From Azoarcus sp. KH32C (GTDB taxonomy: Bacteria; Pseudomonadota; Gammaproteobacteria; Burkholderiales; Rhodocyclaceae): a stretch of 64,000 nt of DNA. The stretch is from positions 620,001-684,000 of the forward strand of contig NC_020516.1 of assembly GCF_000349945.1 (NCBI RefSeq). Direction: 5' to 3'. Under the pieces are notes generated by a model, which was not told where the DNA came from, searched no databases, and was given only the letters and a program-made list of their open reading frames with translations. Shown here in pieces: positions 17,686 to 25,807 of this stretch (position 1 is the first letter of the stretch; every line of letters starts with the position of its first letter). Made by a program: the position numbers and the translations under genes.

Positions 17686-19071
17686 ATGAGCAAGGTGTAT
17701 CCGGACGCCGAATCCGCGCTGGCTGGCGTCGTGCGGGACGGGCAGACCATCGCCGCTGGCGGCTTCGGCCTGTGCGGCATCCCCGAGAACCTGATCGGCG
17801 CGCTGCTCGAGACCGGCACGCGGGAGCTGACCATCGTCGGCAACAACGCCGGCGTCGACGACTTCGGCATGGGTCTGCTGCTGCAGGCGCGGCAGGTGAA
17901 GAAGGTCATCGCGTCCTACGTCGGCGAAAACAAGGAGTTCGAACGCCAGGTGCTGGCGGGCGAGCTGGAACTGGAGCTCGTGCCCCAGGGCACGCTTGCC
18001 GAGCGGCTGCGCGCGGGCGGCGCCGGCATTCCCGGCTTCTACACGCGCACCGCCTTCGGCACCCGTCTCGCCGCCGGCAAGCCGGTCGAGATCTTCGACG
18101 GCAAGGAATACGTCCTCGAACGCGGCATCACCGCTGACGTCGCGATCGTCAAGGCCTGGCGCGGCGACCGCGCGGGCAACCTCGTCTTCCGCAAGACCGC
18201 GCGCAACTTCAACCCGATGATCGCGACCTGCGGCCGCATCACGATCGCCGAAGTCGAGGAACTGGTCGAAATCGGCGATCTCGATCCGGACCAGATCCAC
18301 GTCCCAGGCATCTACGTCGACCGCATCCTGCAGGGCGCAGGCTATGAGAAGCGCATCGAATTCCGCACGACTGCCGGCGCGGCGGCGACCAAGAAGGAGA
18401 CGCCGGTACGCCTCCGGATGGCGCGCCGCGCGGCGCAGGAATTGCGCGACGGCTACCATGTGAACCTCGGCATCGGCATCCCGACGCTGGTCGCGAACTA
18501 CATCCCTTCGGGCATGCAGGTCACGCTGCAGTCGGAGAACGGCCTGCTCGGCATCGGCCCCTTCCCGAATGACGACGCGGTCGACGCGGACCTCATCAAC
18601 GCCGGCAAGCAGACCATCACCGCCGCGCGCGGCGCGAGCTTCTTCTCCAGCGCCGACTCCTTCGCGATGATCCGCGGCGGCCACGTCGATCTGTCGATCC
18701 TCGGCGCGCTGGAAGTCTCGGCGACCGGCGACCTCGCGAACTGGATGGTCCCCGGCAAGATGGTCAAGGGGCCGGGCGGCGCGATGGATCTCGTCGCCGG
18801 GGTGAAGCGCGTCGTCGTACTGATGGAGCACTGCGCGCGCGACGGCTCGCCGAAGATCGTCGAGCGCTGTTCGCTGCCGCTCACCGGCACCGGAGTCGTC
18901 GACGCGATCATCACTGATCTATGCGTGTTCGCGGTCGAGAAGGGACGTGGACTGGTGCTGACGGAGCTGCAGCCGGATGTGACGGTCGGCGAAGTCAGGG
19001 CACGCACCGGCTGCGACTTCGCCGTCGCGCCGTCCTTGGGGCAGATGGCCGATGCGGAGGCGATCGCCTGA
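17686..19071 (+). CDS. 3-oxoacid CoA-transferase, fused A and B subunits
   Basis: This 461-residue enzyme would transfer CoA from succinyl-CoA (or another donor) to acetoacetate. Residues 1 to about 225 match the A subunit (GGFGLCGIPENLIGALL; PGFYTRTAFGT) and about 240-461 the B subunit, with VNLGIGIPTLVANY and the active-site Glu in SENGLLG. Bacteria usually encode the halves separately; this fusion resembles the single-chain mitochondrial enzyme. The start ATG 17686 follows ACCAGGAGA. It gives a second route from acetoacetate to acetoacetyl-CoA besides the ligase, and a strong terminator follows. Confidence 0.93.
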   Translation: MSKVYPDAESALAGVVRDGQTIAAGGFGLCGIPENLIGALLETGTRELTIVGNNAGVDDFGMGLLLQARQVKKVIASYVGENKEFERQVLAGELELELVPQGTLAERLRAGGAGIPGFYTRTAFGTRLAAGKPVEIFDGKEYVLERGITADVAIVKAWRGDRAGNLVFRKTARNFNPMIATCGRITIAEVEELVEIGDLDPDQIHVPGIYVDRILQGAGYEKRIEFRTTAGAAATKKETPVRLRMARRAAQELRDGYHVNLGIGIPTLVANYIPSGMQVTLQSENGLLGIGPFPNDDAVDADLINAGKQTITAARGASFFSSADSFAMIRGGHVDLSILGALEVSATGDLANWMVPGKMVKGPGGAMDLVAGVKRVVVLMEHCARDGSPKIVERCSLPLTGTGVVDAIITDLCVFAVEKGRGLVLTELQPDVTVGEVRARTGCDFAVAPSLGQMADAEAIA

Positions 19072-19098
19072 CGATTTAACCCCGCGAGCCGTTTCTTG

Positions 19099-19183
19099 AC
19101 GGGGGCACGCAGCACCGGCAAAAGGGACCTGGATCCCTCTCCTCAAACATGCCCTTCTTCGCCGGATGTGCCCCCGTTTTTTT
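19099..19183 (+). terminator. Long-stem terminator after the CoA-transferase gene
   Basis: ACGGGGGCAC (19099-19108) pairs perfectly with GTGCCCCCGT (19168-19177), and seven T residues run from 19177 to 19183. The interior contains a further imperfect stem (CCGGC..AGGG with CCCTT..GCCGG). It lies between the convergent CoA-transferase and ruvA genes and should stop transcription from the left. Confidence 0.8.
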
Positions 19184-19203
19184 CTGGATGGCAGCGGGCC
19201 GAG

Positions 19204-19803
19204 TCAGCCCTTCGACAAGCTCTTCAGCGCCTGGCGGATGCCGTCCGAGACGCCGCTGTCTTCCGGCACCGCCTTCATCGCGCCGAGCGCTTCCTTCTCG
19301 TTGTAGCCGAGCGCGAGCAGTGCATTGAGGATGTCGCTGCGCGCGTCCGGTGCGGCCGCGATGACGCCGGCCGAGACGGTCGCGCCCAGCGTCGGCAGCG
19401 CCTTGCCGAGCTTGTCGCGCAACTCCAGCAGCAGGCGTTCGGCGGTCTTCTTGCCGATGCCGGGGATCTTCACGAGGCGCCCGGCCTCCTGCAGCGCGAC
19501 GGCCTGCGCAAGGTCCGTCACCGATAGGCCCGACAGCACCGCGAGCGCCGTCCGCGCGCCGATCCCCGACACCTTCAGCAGCTGGCGGAAGGCCGCGCGC
19601 TCGTCCGCGCTCGCGAAGCCATACAGGAAGTGCCCGTCCTCACGCACCGCGAGATGCGTGAAGAGTGCGACCGGCTGGCCCGTCGCCGGCAGGCCGTAGA
19701 AGGTGCTCATCGGCACGTCGATCTCGTAGCCGACGCCGTGCACGTCCACGACGATCTGGGGCGGGTTCTTTTCCAGCAGGATGCCGGCGATGCGTCCGAT
19801 CAT
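19204..19803 (-). CDS. ruvA: Holliday junction DNA helicase subunit RuvA
   Basis: This 199-residue RuvA would bind four-way junctions as a tetramer and load RuvB. The N-terminal OB-fold begins MIGRIAGILLEK. Two helix-hairpin-helix motifs follow (KVSGIGARTALAVL and IPGIGKKTAERLLLEL, about 74-125), and a C-terminal RuvB-contacting helix bundle closes it. The start is ATG 19803. Downstream on the same strand the expected ruvB is missing; it sits 17.7 kb away beyond the ketone block. The upstream neighbour, 21 bp away, is a UbiA-type gene rather than ruvC. Confidence 0.97.
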   Translation of the reverse strand: MIGRIAGILLEKNPPQIVVDVHGVGYEIDVPMSTFYGLPATGQPVALFTHLAVREDGHFLYGFASADERAAFRQLLKVSGIGARTALAVLSGLSVTDLAQAVALQEAGRLVKIPGIGKKTAERLLLELRDKLGKALPTLGATVSAGVIAAAPDARSDILNALLALGYNEKEALGAMKAVPEDSGVSDGIRQALKSLSKG

Positions 19804-19824
19804 TGGGTCAATCCGAAAGAGAAG

Positions 19825-20787
19825 TCAGGTGTGGCGGCCGAAGGCGAGCGTCGCCGCGAGCACGAAGCCGTGCAGGTTCGTCGCGAGAATCGTCAGCTTG
19901 ATCGCCGGTGCGAGCTTCGCCGGTTCGTCGGCATGCTCGCGCAACAGCCGCGCCGCATGGAAGGACAGCACCAGCGTCAGCGCCGCGGCCGCGCAGGCCT
20001 GCGGCAGGTTGTAGCGCCCGACCTGCAGCACGAGCCAGCCATAGGCCACGAGCGCGATCGCGAAATAGCCCCATTTCGCGCTGTCGGCGCCGAGTTGCAC
20101 GACGAGCGTGCGCTTGCCCGCCGCCTCGTCGCCGGCCCGGTCCGGGAACTGGTTGATGTACAGCAGGTTCGCGACGAGCAGCGCGAACGATACGCCGGCC
20201 GCGACCGGCGTCCAGGCGAAGGCGCCGCGCTGCACGAAATCGGCTCCGACGACGATGAGCAGCCACGCCGCCGCAACCGCGAACTCGCCGAGGCCGCGGC
20301 TCGCGAGCTTCAGCGGCGGCGCCGAATAGGCCCAGCCGAGCACGAGGCCCGCAAGCCCGATCGCAATCAGCCCCGGACCCGATCCGGCCGCGAGCCAGAT
20401 CCCGGCCGGAACCACCGGCACCAGCAGCGCCCAGCCCAGCCGCGCCGTCTCGCGCTCCGTCAGCACGCCGTTCTGGATGAAGCGGCTGCCGCCGGTGAAG
20501 GGGAAGATCCGCTGCGTGTTCGCCGCATCCGCGCCGCTCAAGGCGTCGTGGTAATCGTTCAAGACGTTCGCCCCAGCGTGCGCGAGCAGCGCGAAGACGA
20601 CCGTGACGACCGCGTGCAGCGCGTCGAACGGAACGCCATCCGAATGCGCCGCGGCGAGCCCGATCAGGCAGCCGGCGAGCGTGACGCTCAGGAAGGCGGG
20701 GCGGGTCGCGAGGAACCAGCGCAGCGGGGACGCGCCGAAGCGTTCCGGCGTGGGTTCCGAGGGCAGGGGCAAAGAATCAGGTATCAA
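19825..20787 (-). CDS. UbiA-family prenyltransferase, MenA-like
   Basis: This roughly 320-residue membrane protein has about eight to nine hydrophobic helices and the two Asp-rich prenyl-diphosphate motifs of the UbiA family, NDYHDALSGAD (about 97-107) and DRAGDEAAGKRT (about 216-227). The spacing and the surrounding FTGGSRFIQ stretch resemble 1,4-dihydroxy-2-naphthoate prenyltransferase, but no other menaquinone gene is in view, so the acceptor is uncertain. The longest frame starts with TTG at 20787, with another TTG 15 nt downstream; neither has a convincing ribosome site, so the N-terminus is unsure. Probably cotranscribed with ruvA. Confidence 0.85.
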   Translation of the reverse strand: MIPDSLPLPSEPTPERFGASPLRWFLATRPAFLSVTLAGCLIGLAAAHSDGVPFDALHAVVTVVFALLAHAGANVLNDYHDALSGADAANTQRIFPFTGGSRFIQNGVLTERETARLGWALLVPVVPAGIWLAAGSGPGLIAIGLAGLVLGWAYSAPPLKLASRGLGEFAVAAAWLLIVVGADFVQRGAFAWTPVAAGVSFALLVANLLYINQFPDRAGDEAAGKRTLVVQLGADSAKWGYFAIALVAYGWLVLQVGRYNLPQACAAAALTLVLSFHAARLLREHADEPAKLAPAIKLTILATNLHGFVLAATLAFGRHT

Positions 20788-20894
20788 GAGGAATGGCCCC
20801 CTTCAGGAGGACCGTGCGAGCAGTTTGAGATTCGGGACGAAGCGGGAGGTGGGACTGACCCAGCAGCCCGCTTCGCGGCGCAATTCGTCAGCGA

Positions 20895-21053
20895 TTAGAC
20901 GGAATGGAAGATTTGAATATGCTTATTGCTTGCGACGATTGCAGTTCCGGCCCGCATTGCCTGTTCGCACGCCATGACCGCTGGCCGACGGATGACTGCG
21001 AGTGAAGCGGCGAGATCCTTGTCTTGTGCGTTCGGCAATTCATGCGGTCTCAT
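20895..21053 (-). CDS. Possible small protein of 52 residues
   Basis: The frame begins MRPHELPNAQDKDLAAS and ends VASNKHIQIFHSV. Its ATG at 21053 is preceded by a good Shine-Dalgarno (CAGGGAGAACG, about 6 bp spacing). The pattern of a short helical Ala/Arg-rich body followed by GTAIV and a short basic tail resembles widespread small proteins of about 50-60 residues of unknown role in proteobacteria. No function can be given. A chance frame is possible in DNA of this composition, but the ribosome site argues for translation. Confidence 0.45.
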   Translation of the reverse strand: MRPHELPNAQDKDLAASLAVIRRPAVMACEQAMRAGTAIVASNKHIQIFHSV

Positions 21054-21179
21054 TCGTTCTCCCTGCGCTTGGGCAGTACGCATCTCTTGTCGAAATTGTC
21101 GTTGATTGACCGGCTGCTGACTACCTGTCTTTTCGACTTTGAGATGTTCGTCCGCGGCCCGTGTTTGGGGAATGTCGAG

Positions 21180-21207
21180 ATGACGTGCGACGTACTCTGT
21201 GTAGAAT
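21180..21207 (+). promoter_or_regulatory. Weak candidate promoter of the arabinose-lipid cluster
   Basis: ATGACG (21180-21185, four of six matches to the -35 consensus), a 16-bp spacer, then TAGAAT (21202-21207, five of six matches to the -10 consensus), ending 10 bp before the GTG start at 21218. If real, the message would be leaderless or nearly so, which fits the absence of a visible ribosome site there. An internal start further into the gene is the alternative. Confidence 0.3.
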
Positions 21208-21217
21208 GTAAATATTT

Positions 21218-22699
21218 GTGATTGCCCATAGCTTGGAAAGACACAGTCTATTCACCGACGAGAAGGAACTCGGGTTCGTGGAACCGCCTCTCGTCGTCGA
21301 CCTCGACGGCACCTTGCTGCGCTCGGACTTGCTGATTGAGACCGGGCTTGAGTTTCTGCGCGACAAGCCACTTCGAGCGCTCGCGCCGCTGCAATGGCTT
21401 CTGCAGGGGAAGGCTGCGCTCAAGCACGAGCTTGCGCACGCGACGAACACCGACATGTCGGTCCTGCCGTACGAGCAATCGGTCATCGAGTTCATCGAGG
21501 CCGAACGCGGGCGAGGACGGCGAGTGATCCTCGCGACCGCCAGTCACCATCTACTCGCTGAGCGCGTCGCGGCACACCTGGGGCTGTTTGATGAGGTCAT
21601 CGCTTCGAATGCTGAACGAAATCTCTCCGCTCAGTCCAAGCGCGACGCGTTGATTGCGAGTTTCGGCGATTGCGGTTTCGACTATGTCGGTAACTCGCGC
21701 GACGACCTTGCCGTCTGGGGCGCCGCCCGGCACGCCTACATCGTCAATGCATCGCGAGATGTGGAACGACGTGCCCGGAAGGTTGGCAATGTAGCGGCGG
21801 TGCTCGATTCCGATCGCTCGACGCCGCGGGACTGGATGAAGGCGCTGCGCCTGCATCAATGGCTCAAGAATCTGCTGATCTTCGTTCCCCTGTTGGCCGC
21901 GCACCTTTACACGGACGTGACGCGAGTGGTCGAGGCGATCCTCGCCTTTCTGTGTTTCGGATTGTGCGCATCGAGCGTCTACATCCTGAACGATCTGCTC
22001 GACCTGCGTGACGATCGGCACCATCCCCGCAAGCGTTTCCGACCGTTCGCTGCGGGGCGTCTGTCGATTCCTGCCGGATTGGTCGCCTTTCCCGTCTTGC
22101 TTGTAACCGCTTTTGCGCTCGCGCTGTGGATGCTGCCCCCGGTATTCACGGCCGGCCTCGCCACCTACTACGTCTTGACGCTCGCGTATTCATTGAAGCT
22201 CAAGCGCCTGATGGTCGTAGACGTCATCGCGCTTGCCGGACTCTATACGACACGCGTCATCGTCGGCTCCTTTGCGGTGGAGATTCCGCTGAGCTTCTGG
22301 TTGCTGGCCTTTTCGATGTTCATATTTTTGAGCCTTGCGCTCGTCAAGCGCTATGCGGAACTCTTCGAGGCGCGAGCTCGCGGCAGCAAGAAGAGAGCCC
22401 GAGGACGTGGCTACTTTCCGAGCGATCTTGAAATGATCGCGTCCCTCGGTGCGGCATCGGGCTATATGGCCGTGATGGTGCTTGCGCTCTATATCAACGA
22501 GGTCCGCACGGCTCAACTGTACCGACGCCCGGAAATCATCTGGTTCTGCTGCCCACTTCTTCTGATGTGGATAAGCCGGGTGTGGATGCTTGCCCATCGG
22601 GGACGGATGCATGAGGATCCGGTGCTCTTCGCCGTCCATGATCGCGCCAGTCTTGCGACCACGGCACTTCTGGCGCTCGTTTTGTGGGTCGCCAAGTGA
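21218..22699 (+). CDS. HAD phosphatase fused to UbiA-type phosphoribosyltransferase (DPPR synthase-like)
   Basis: This 493-residue fusion joins an N-terminal HAD phosphatase (motif I DLDGTLLRSD near 28-37, and GNSRDDLAVWGAA as motif IV) to a C-terminal UbiA-type membrane domain carrying NDLLDLRDDRHHPRKR (about 257-272). In mycobacteria a UbiA enzyme (Rv3806c type) puts phosphoribose from PRPP onto decaprenyl phosphate, and a separate phosphatase removes the 5-phosphate. This fusion could do both steps on one chain. It heads a coupled cluster with DprE1- and DprE2-like genes. The GTG start at 21218 lacks a ribosome site, and an internal GTG before EPPLVVDLDG is an alternative. Confidence 0.82.
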   Translation: MIAHSLERHSLFTDEKELGFVEPPLVVDLDGTLLRSDLLIETGLEFLRDKPLRALAPLQWLLQGKAALKHELAHATNTDMSVLPYEQSVIEFIEAERGRGRRVILATASHHLLAERVAAHLGLFDEVIASNAERNLSAQSKRDALIASFGDCGFDYVGNSRDDLAVWGAARHAYIVNASRDVERRARKVGNVAAVLDSDRSTPRDWMKALRLHQWLKNLLIFVPLLAAHLYTDVTRVVEAILAFLCFGLCASSVYILNDLLDLRDDRHHPRKRFRPFAAGRLSIPAGLVAFPVLLVTAFALALWMLPPVFTAGLATYYVLTLAYSLKLKRLMVVDVIALAGLYTTRVIVGSFAVEIPLSFWLLAFSMFIFLSLALVKRYAELFEARARGSKKRARGRGYFPSDLEMIASLGAASGYMAVMVLALYINEVRTAQLYRRPEIIWFCCPLLLMWISRVWMLAHRGRMHEDPVLFAVHDRASLATTALLALVLWVAK

Positions 22700-24015
22700 G
22701 TGCATGCCGGCTGCGCTCGTGGGGCAACTATCCGGACTTTCCGCAAACTCCGTTCGCTTGCCACTGGCGCAGCGAGTTACCCGACCAACTCGCATCACTT
22801 CGGGCGGAGAGTGGTTCAACTTTGCCGTATGGCATGGGACGCAGCTACGGCGACAGTTGCCTGGCGGCGAGTGATCATGTGCTTCACATGCGACCGCTCG
22901 ACCGGTTTATCAGCGCAGACTGGAGTGCCGGGATCCTGAGCGCCGAGGCCGGCGTTACTCTCGAGGAGATCCTTGCGGTTGCGATTCCTCGTGGCTGGTT
23001 CCTTCCGGTCACGCCGGGTACGAAGTATGTGACGCTCGGCGGCGTGATCGCCAACGACGTGCATGGCAAGAACCATCACCGCAAGGGAACATTTGGGCGG
23101 CACGTACGCCGGTTCGGGCTTCTGCGATCGGATGTCGGACGTCTAACGTGCTCGGCCGTCGAGCAGCCTGAGTTTTTTGCCGCCACGATCGGCGGCCTGG
23201 GCCTCACCGGCGTCATTGAGTGGGCCGAGATCCAGCTCATGCGGATCGGCGCGAGCCGCATCCGGAGCCTCACTCAGCGGTTCAACACACTGGATGAATT
23301 TTTCGCCCTATCCAGCGAATTGGATGCAAGGCACGAGTTCTGCGTGTCCTGGATCGACTGCTCAGCGACCGGGTCGACCATCGGTCGCGGTATATACACG
23401 GCAGGCGATTTTTCGGACGAGGGCCCCCTTGCGACGGAGTCGCCGCAGAAGCGGTCGATACCCTTGACGCCCCCCATCCCGCTTTTCAACCGCCTGTCAC
23501 TCAAGGTTTTCAACGAAGCCTACTGGCGAAGAGCGCCAGCCGCGCGCACCTCGGCAGATGTCGGCTACGATGGCTTCTTCTACCCGCTCGACGCGATCCG
23601 GCACTGGAACCGTATATACGGCCCGAAGGGGTTTCAACAATACCAGTGCGTAATTCCTGAACCCGAGGCACGCGCCGGCGTCCATGCGTTGCTGGAAACC
23701 ATCGCGAAATCGGGGGCAGGGTCGTTTCTGGCTGTTCTCAAACGATGCGGAGACATCGCCTCGCCGGGCTTGCTGTCCTTTCCCTTGCCGGGGACGACTC
23801 TTGCCCTTGATTTCCCCCAATCGGCGCAGCTTGAGGCGAATCTGTTTCCGCGACTCGATGCCATCGTGCGGGAAGCCGGCGGGCGCCTCTATCCCGCCAA
23901 GGATGCCCATATGAGCGGCGAGGACTTCCGTCGTAGCTACCCGGAGTGGCGTCGCATCGAGGCCCTTCGCGACCCGGCACTGTTGTCCCGTTTCTGGCAG
24001 CGCGTTACCCAATGA
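22696..24015 (+). CDS. dprE1: DprE1-like FAD oxidase (polyprenylphosphoryl-ribose 2'-oxidase)
   Basis: DprE1 oxidises the 2'-OH of polyprenyl-phosphoryl-D-ribose to the 2'-keto intermediate. This 439-residue protein has the FAD-binding signature GMGRSYGDSC near residues 35-45, TPGTKYVTLGGVIANDVHGKN (about 105-124, first 20 residues shown in part), and a C-terminal GGRLYPAKDAHMS as in the mycobacterial enzyme. A Cys in QYQCVIP (about residue 318) may correspond to the inhibitor-reactive Cys of DprE1; alignment is needed. The start GTG 22696 overlaps the upstream TGA by 4 bp (GTGA), which I prefer to a GTG 12 bp earlier. The next gene overlaps by ATGA. Confidence 0.87.
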   Translation: MSACRLRSWGNYPDFPQTPFACHWRSELPDQLASLRAESGSTLPYGMGRSYGDSCLAASDHVLHMRPLDRFISADWSAGILSAEAGVTLEEILAVAIPRGWFLPVTPGTKYVTLGGVIANDVHGKNHHRKGTFGRHVRRFGLLRSDVGRLTCSAVEQPEFFAATIGGLGLTGVIEWAEIQLMRIGASRIRSLTQRFNTLDEFFALSSELDARHEFCVSWIDCSATGSTIGRGIYTAGDFSDEGPLATESPQKRSIPLTPPIPLFNRLSLKVFNEAYWRRAPAARTSADVGYDGFFYPLDAIRHWNRIYGPKGFQQYQCVIPEPEARAGVHALLETIAKSGAGSFLAVLKRCGDIASPGLLSFPLPGTTLALDFPQSAQLEANLFPRLDAIVREAGGRLYPAKDAHMSGEDFRRSYPEWRRIEALRDPALLSRFWQRVTQ

Positions 24016-24752
24016 AAAAAATCCTCATCATCGGCGCGACTTCGGCCATTGCCGGCGCCTGCGCCCGCTTGTGGGCCGCACAGGGCGCAAGTCTGTTCCT
24101 GGTCGCGCGCGACGCGGCGAAACTCGATGCGCTCGCGGCCGACCTGGGCGTACGTGGTGCAGCGGCGATCCATAGTTGGCAAATGGACGCGACGGATCTC
24201 TCGTCTCATGCGCCGATGCTGGACGCTGCACTTGAGACCCTCGGCGAAATCGACATTGCCCTGATCGCCCACGGCACCTTGCCCGACCAGGCTGCCTGTG
24301 AGGCCGATGCCGCTTGTGCGCTGCGCGAATTCGCGACGAACGGCACCTCCGTGATTGCGCTGTTGACCTTGCTCGCAAGCCAGTTCGAGCGGCAGCGCGA
24401 CGGTACGATTGGCGTCATCACCTCGGTCGCGGGCGATCGGGGGCGCCCCAGCAACTACGTCTACGGCAGCGCCAAAGCGGCCGTTTCGGTGTTTTGCGAA
24501 GGGCTTCGGGCGCGGCTCTTCAAGGTCGGCGTGGCGCTCACCGATATTCGTCCGGGATTTGTCGCCACCCCGATGACTGACGGACTTCCGCTGCCGGGCC
24601 CGCTCGTCGCGCAACCCGATATGGTCGCCCGGCGGATCGTGAGCGGCATCGAGCGTCGTGCAGATGTCGTCTACGCCCCCGCATTCTGGGCCTTGATCAT
24701 GGCCGTGATCCGCAACATCCCGCGCCCCGTCTTCAAGCGCCTGAAACTGTGA
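24012..24752 (+). CDS. dprE2: DprE2-like short-chain reductase
   Basis: DprE2 reduces the 2'-keto intermediate from DprE1 to give polyprenyl-phosphoryl-D-arabinose. This 246-residue short-chain dehydrogenase has the nucleotide-binding start IIGATSAIAGACARLWA, an active-site Ser in ITSVAG, and YGSAK as the YxxxK catalytic pair (about 153-158). The start ATG 24012 overlaps the DprE1-like stop by 4 bp (ATGA) with no room for a separate promoter. The order phosphoribosyltransferase, oxidase, reductase strongly supports the pathway assignment, since short-chain dehydrogenases alone are hard to assign. Confidence 0.85.
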   Translation: MKKILIIGATSAIAGACARLWAAQGASLFLVARDAAKLDALAADLGVRGAAAIHSWQMDATDLSSHAPMLDAALETLGEIDIALIAHGTLPDQAACEADAACALREFATNGTSVIALLTLLASQFERQRDGTIGVITSVAGDRGRPSNYVYGSAKAAVSVFCEGLRARLFKVGVALTDIRPGFVATPMTDGLPLPGPLVAQPDMVARRIVSGIERRADVVYAPAFWALIMAVIRNIPRPVFKRLKL

Positions 24753-25759
24753 CCGCCCTTCCATCATCGCCGCGCGCCAAGGAGGATGACTTCGTCGTTC
24801 TGTCCGGCTGGCGATACCGTGCCGTCGCGTGGTCAGTCCTGTTCGCCGCGGTTGGCTACCTGGGCTTCGCCATGTGGAGCGGCTGGCACGAGGTCGCAGC
24901 CGCCGTTCGCAAGGTAGGCATTGTTGGCGCCGGTGTAGCCTTGCTGCTGTCGCTGCTGAATTACGGGTTGCGCTTCATTCGGTGGCAGGCCTACCTCGCA
25001 GCCATGGATCATCCCGTGCCCTGGCGGCCAAGCCTAAAAATCTACCTGGCCGGCTTTGCTCTGACCACGACCCCTGGTAAAGCGGGAGAGGCCTTGCGTG
25101 GGGTCTTCCTGCGACGTTGGCACATGCCCTATGCGATGAGCCTCGCCGCATTTCTCAGCGAACGCCTGTCCGACCTGCTCGCGATCGTGGTGTTGACGCT
25201 CTTCGGTCTCAGCGAGTATCCCGCCGCGCAGCCACTCGTCGCTGCGGGGAGCGTCGGGATTCTCGCAGCACTGCTCGTGCTGTCGAACCAGAAGGTCCTT
25301 GTATGGCTCCATGATGTCGTAAGCGACACGACGCGGACCTCGCGCCTGATACGCCACCTGCTGCAGATTCTTCTCCAGGCCCGGCGTTGCCACGCGCCAG
25401 TGCTGCTCCTCACGGCAACCGCCCTGAGCATCGTGGCCTGGTCGGCCGAAGCTTTCGCGTTTCACCTGATCCTGGACTGGATGAATCTCGACATTCCACT
25501 GCCGTTCGCATTCTTCGTCTACGCCGTGTCAATGCTTGCGGGCGCGCTGAGCTTCATGCCAGGCGGGCTTGGCGGCGCCGAGGCCTTGATGGTCACTTTG
25601 CTGGTTTGGAAGGGCGTCGGCGAGGCCGAGGCGGTTGCCGCTACGGTCCTCATCCGCCTGGCGACCCTGTGGTTTGCGGTCGGCATCGGTGCGGTAATCC
25701 TGTCATCGATTGCCGGGGGCAGGTCAGGCAATCGCAACAAGGCCACGCTCACCGGGTAG
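24749..25759 (+). CDS. Flippase-like membrane protein (LPG synthase TM-domain/UPF0104 family)
   Basis: This 336-residue protein has about seven to eight hydrophobic helices and motifs of the lysylphosphatidylglycerol-synthase transmembrane family: RFIRWQAYL, TTTPGKAGEALRGVFLRR (about 108-125) and the C-terminal SFMPGGLGGAEALM. Family members include putative lipid flippases and components of archaeal and bacterial glycosylation. The GTG start overlaps the DprE2-like stop by 4 bp. In this setting it may move the polyprenyl-phosphoryl sugar across the inner membrane; that role is inference. A 48-bp gap follows before the last gene. Confidence 0.78.
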   Translation: MTALPSSPRAKEDDFVVLSGWRYRAVAWSVLFAAVGYLGFAMWSGWHEVAAAVRKVGIVGAGVALLLSLLNYGLRFIRWQAYLAAMDHPVPWRPSLKIYLAGFALTTTPGKAGEALRGVFLRRWHMPYAMSLAAFLSERLSDLLAIVVLTLFGLSEYPAAQPLVAAGSVGILAALLVLSNQKVLVWLHDVVSDTTRTSRLIRHLLQILLQARRCHAPVLLLTATALSIVAWSAEAFAFHLILDWMNLDIPLPFAFFVYAVSMLAGALSFMPGGLGGAEALMVTLLVWKGVGEAEAVAATVLIRLATLWFAVGIGAVILSSIAGGRSGNRNKATLTG

Positions 25760-25807
25760 CGTCCAAGCGGCAAGAATGCGAATCCCGAGAAAAGTCAGAA
25801 AACGACC

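Larger units (their letters stand above)
20788..21217. other. 430-bp intergenic region at the left edge of the arabinose-lipid cluster
   Basis: This gap between divergent genes is more A/T-rich than its left flank. It holds a possible small leftward gene (20895-21053), a 9-bp inverted repeat CGAAGCGGG/CCCGCTTCG (20838-20846 with 20867-20875), and a weak rightward promoter near 21180-21207. I see no tRNA, insertion-sequence end or direct repeat that would mark an attachment site. Confidence 0.6.

Noticed and set aside
1540..19200. Search for insertion-sequence ends or direct repeats at the borders of the ketone block
   Set aside because: No transposase, integrase or matching terminal repeats were visible by eye, so the block is not called a mobile element.
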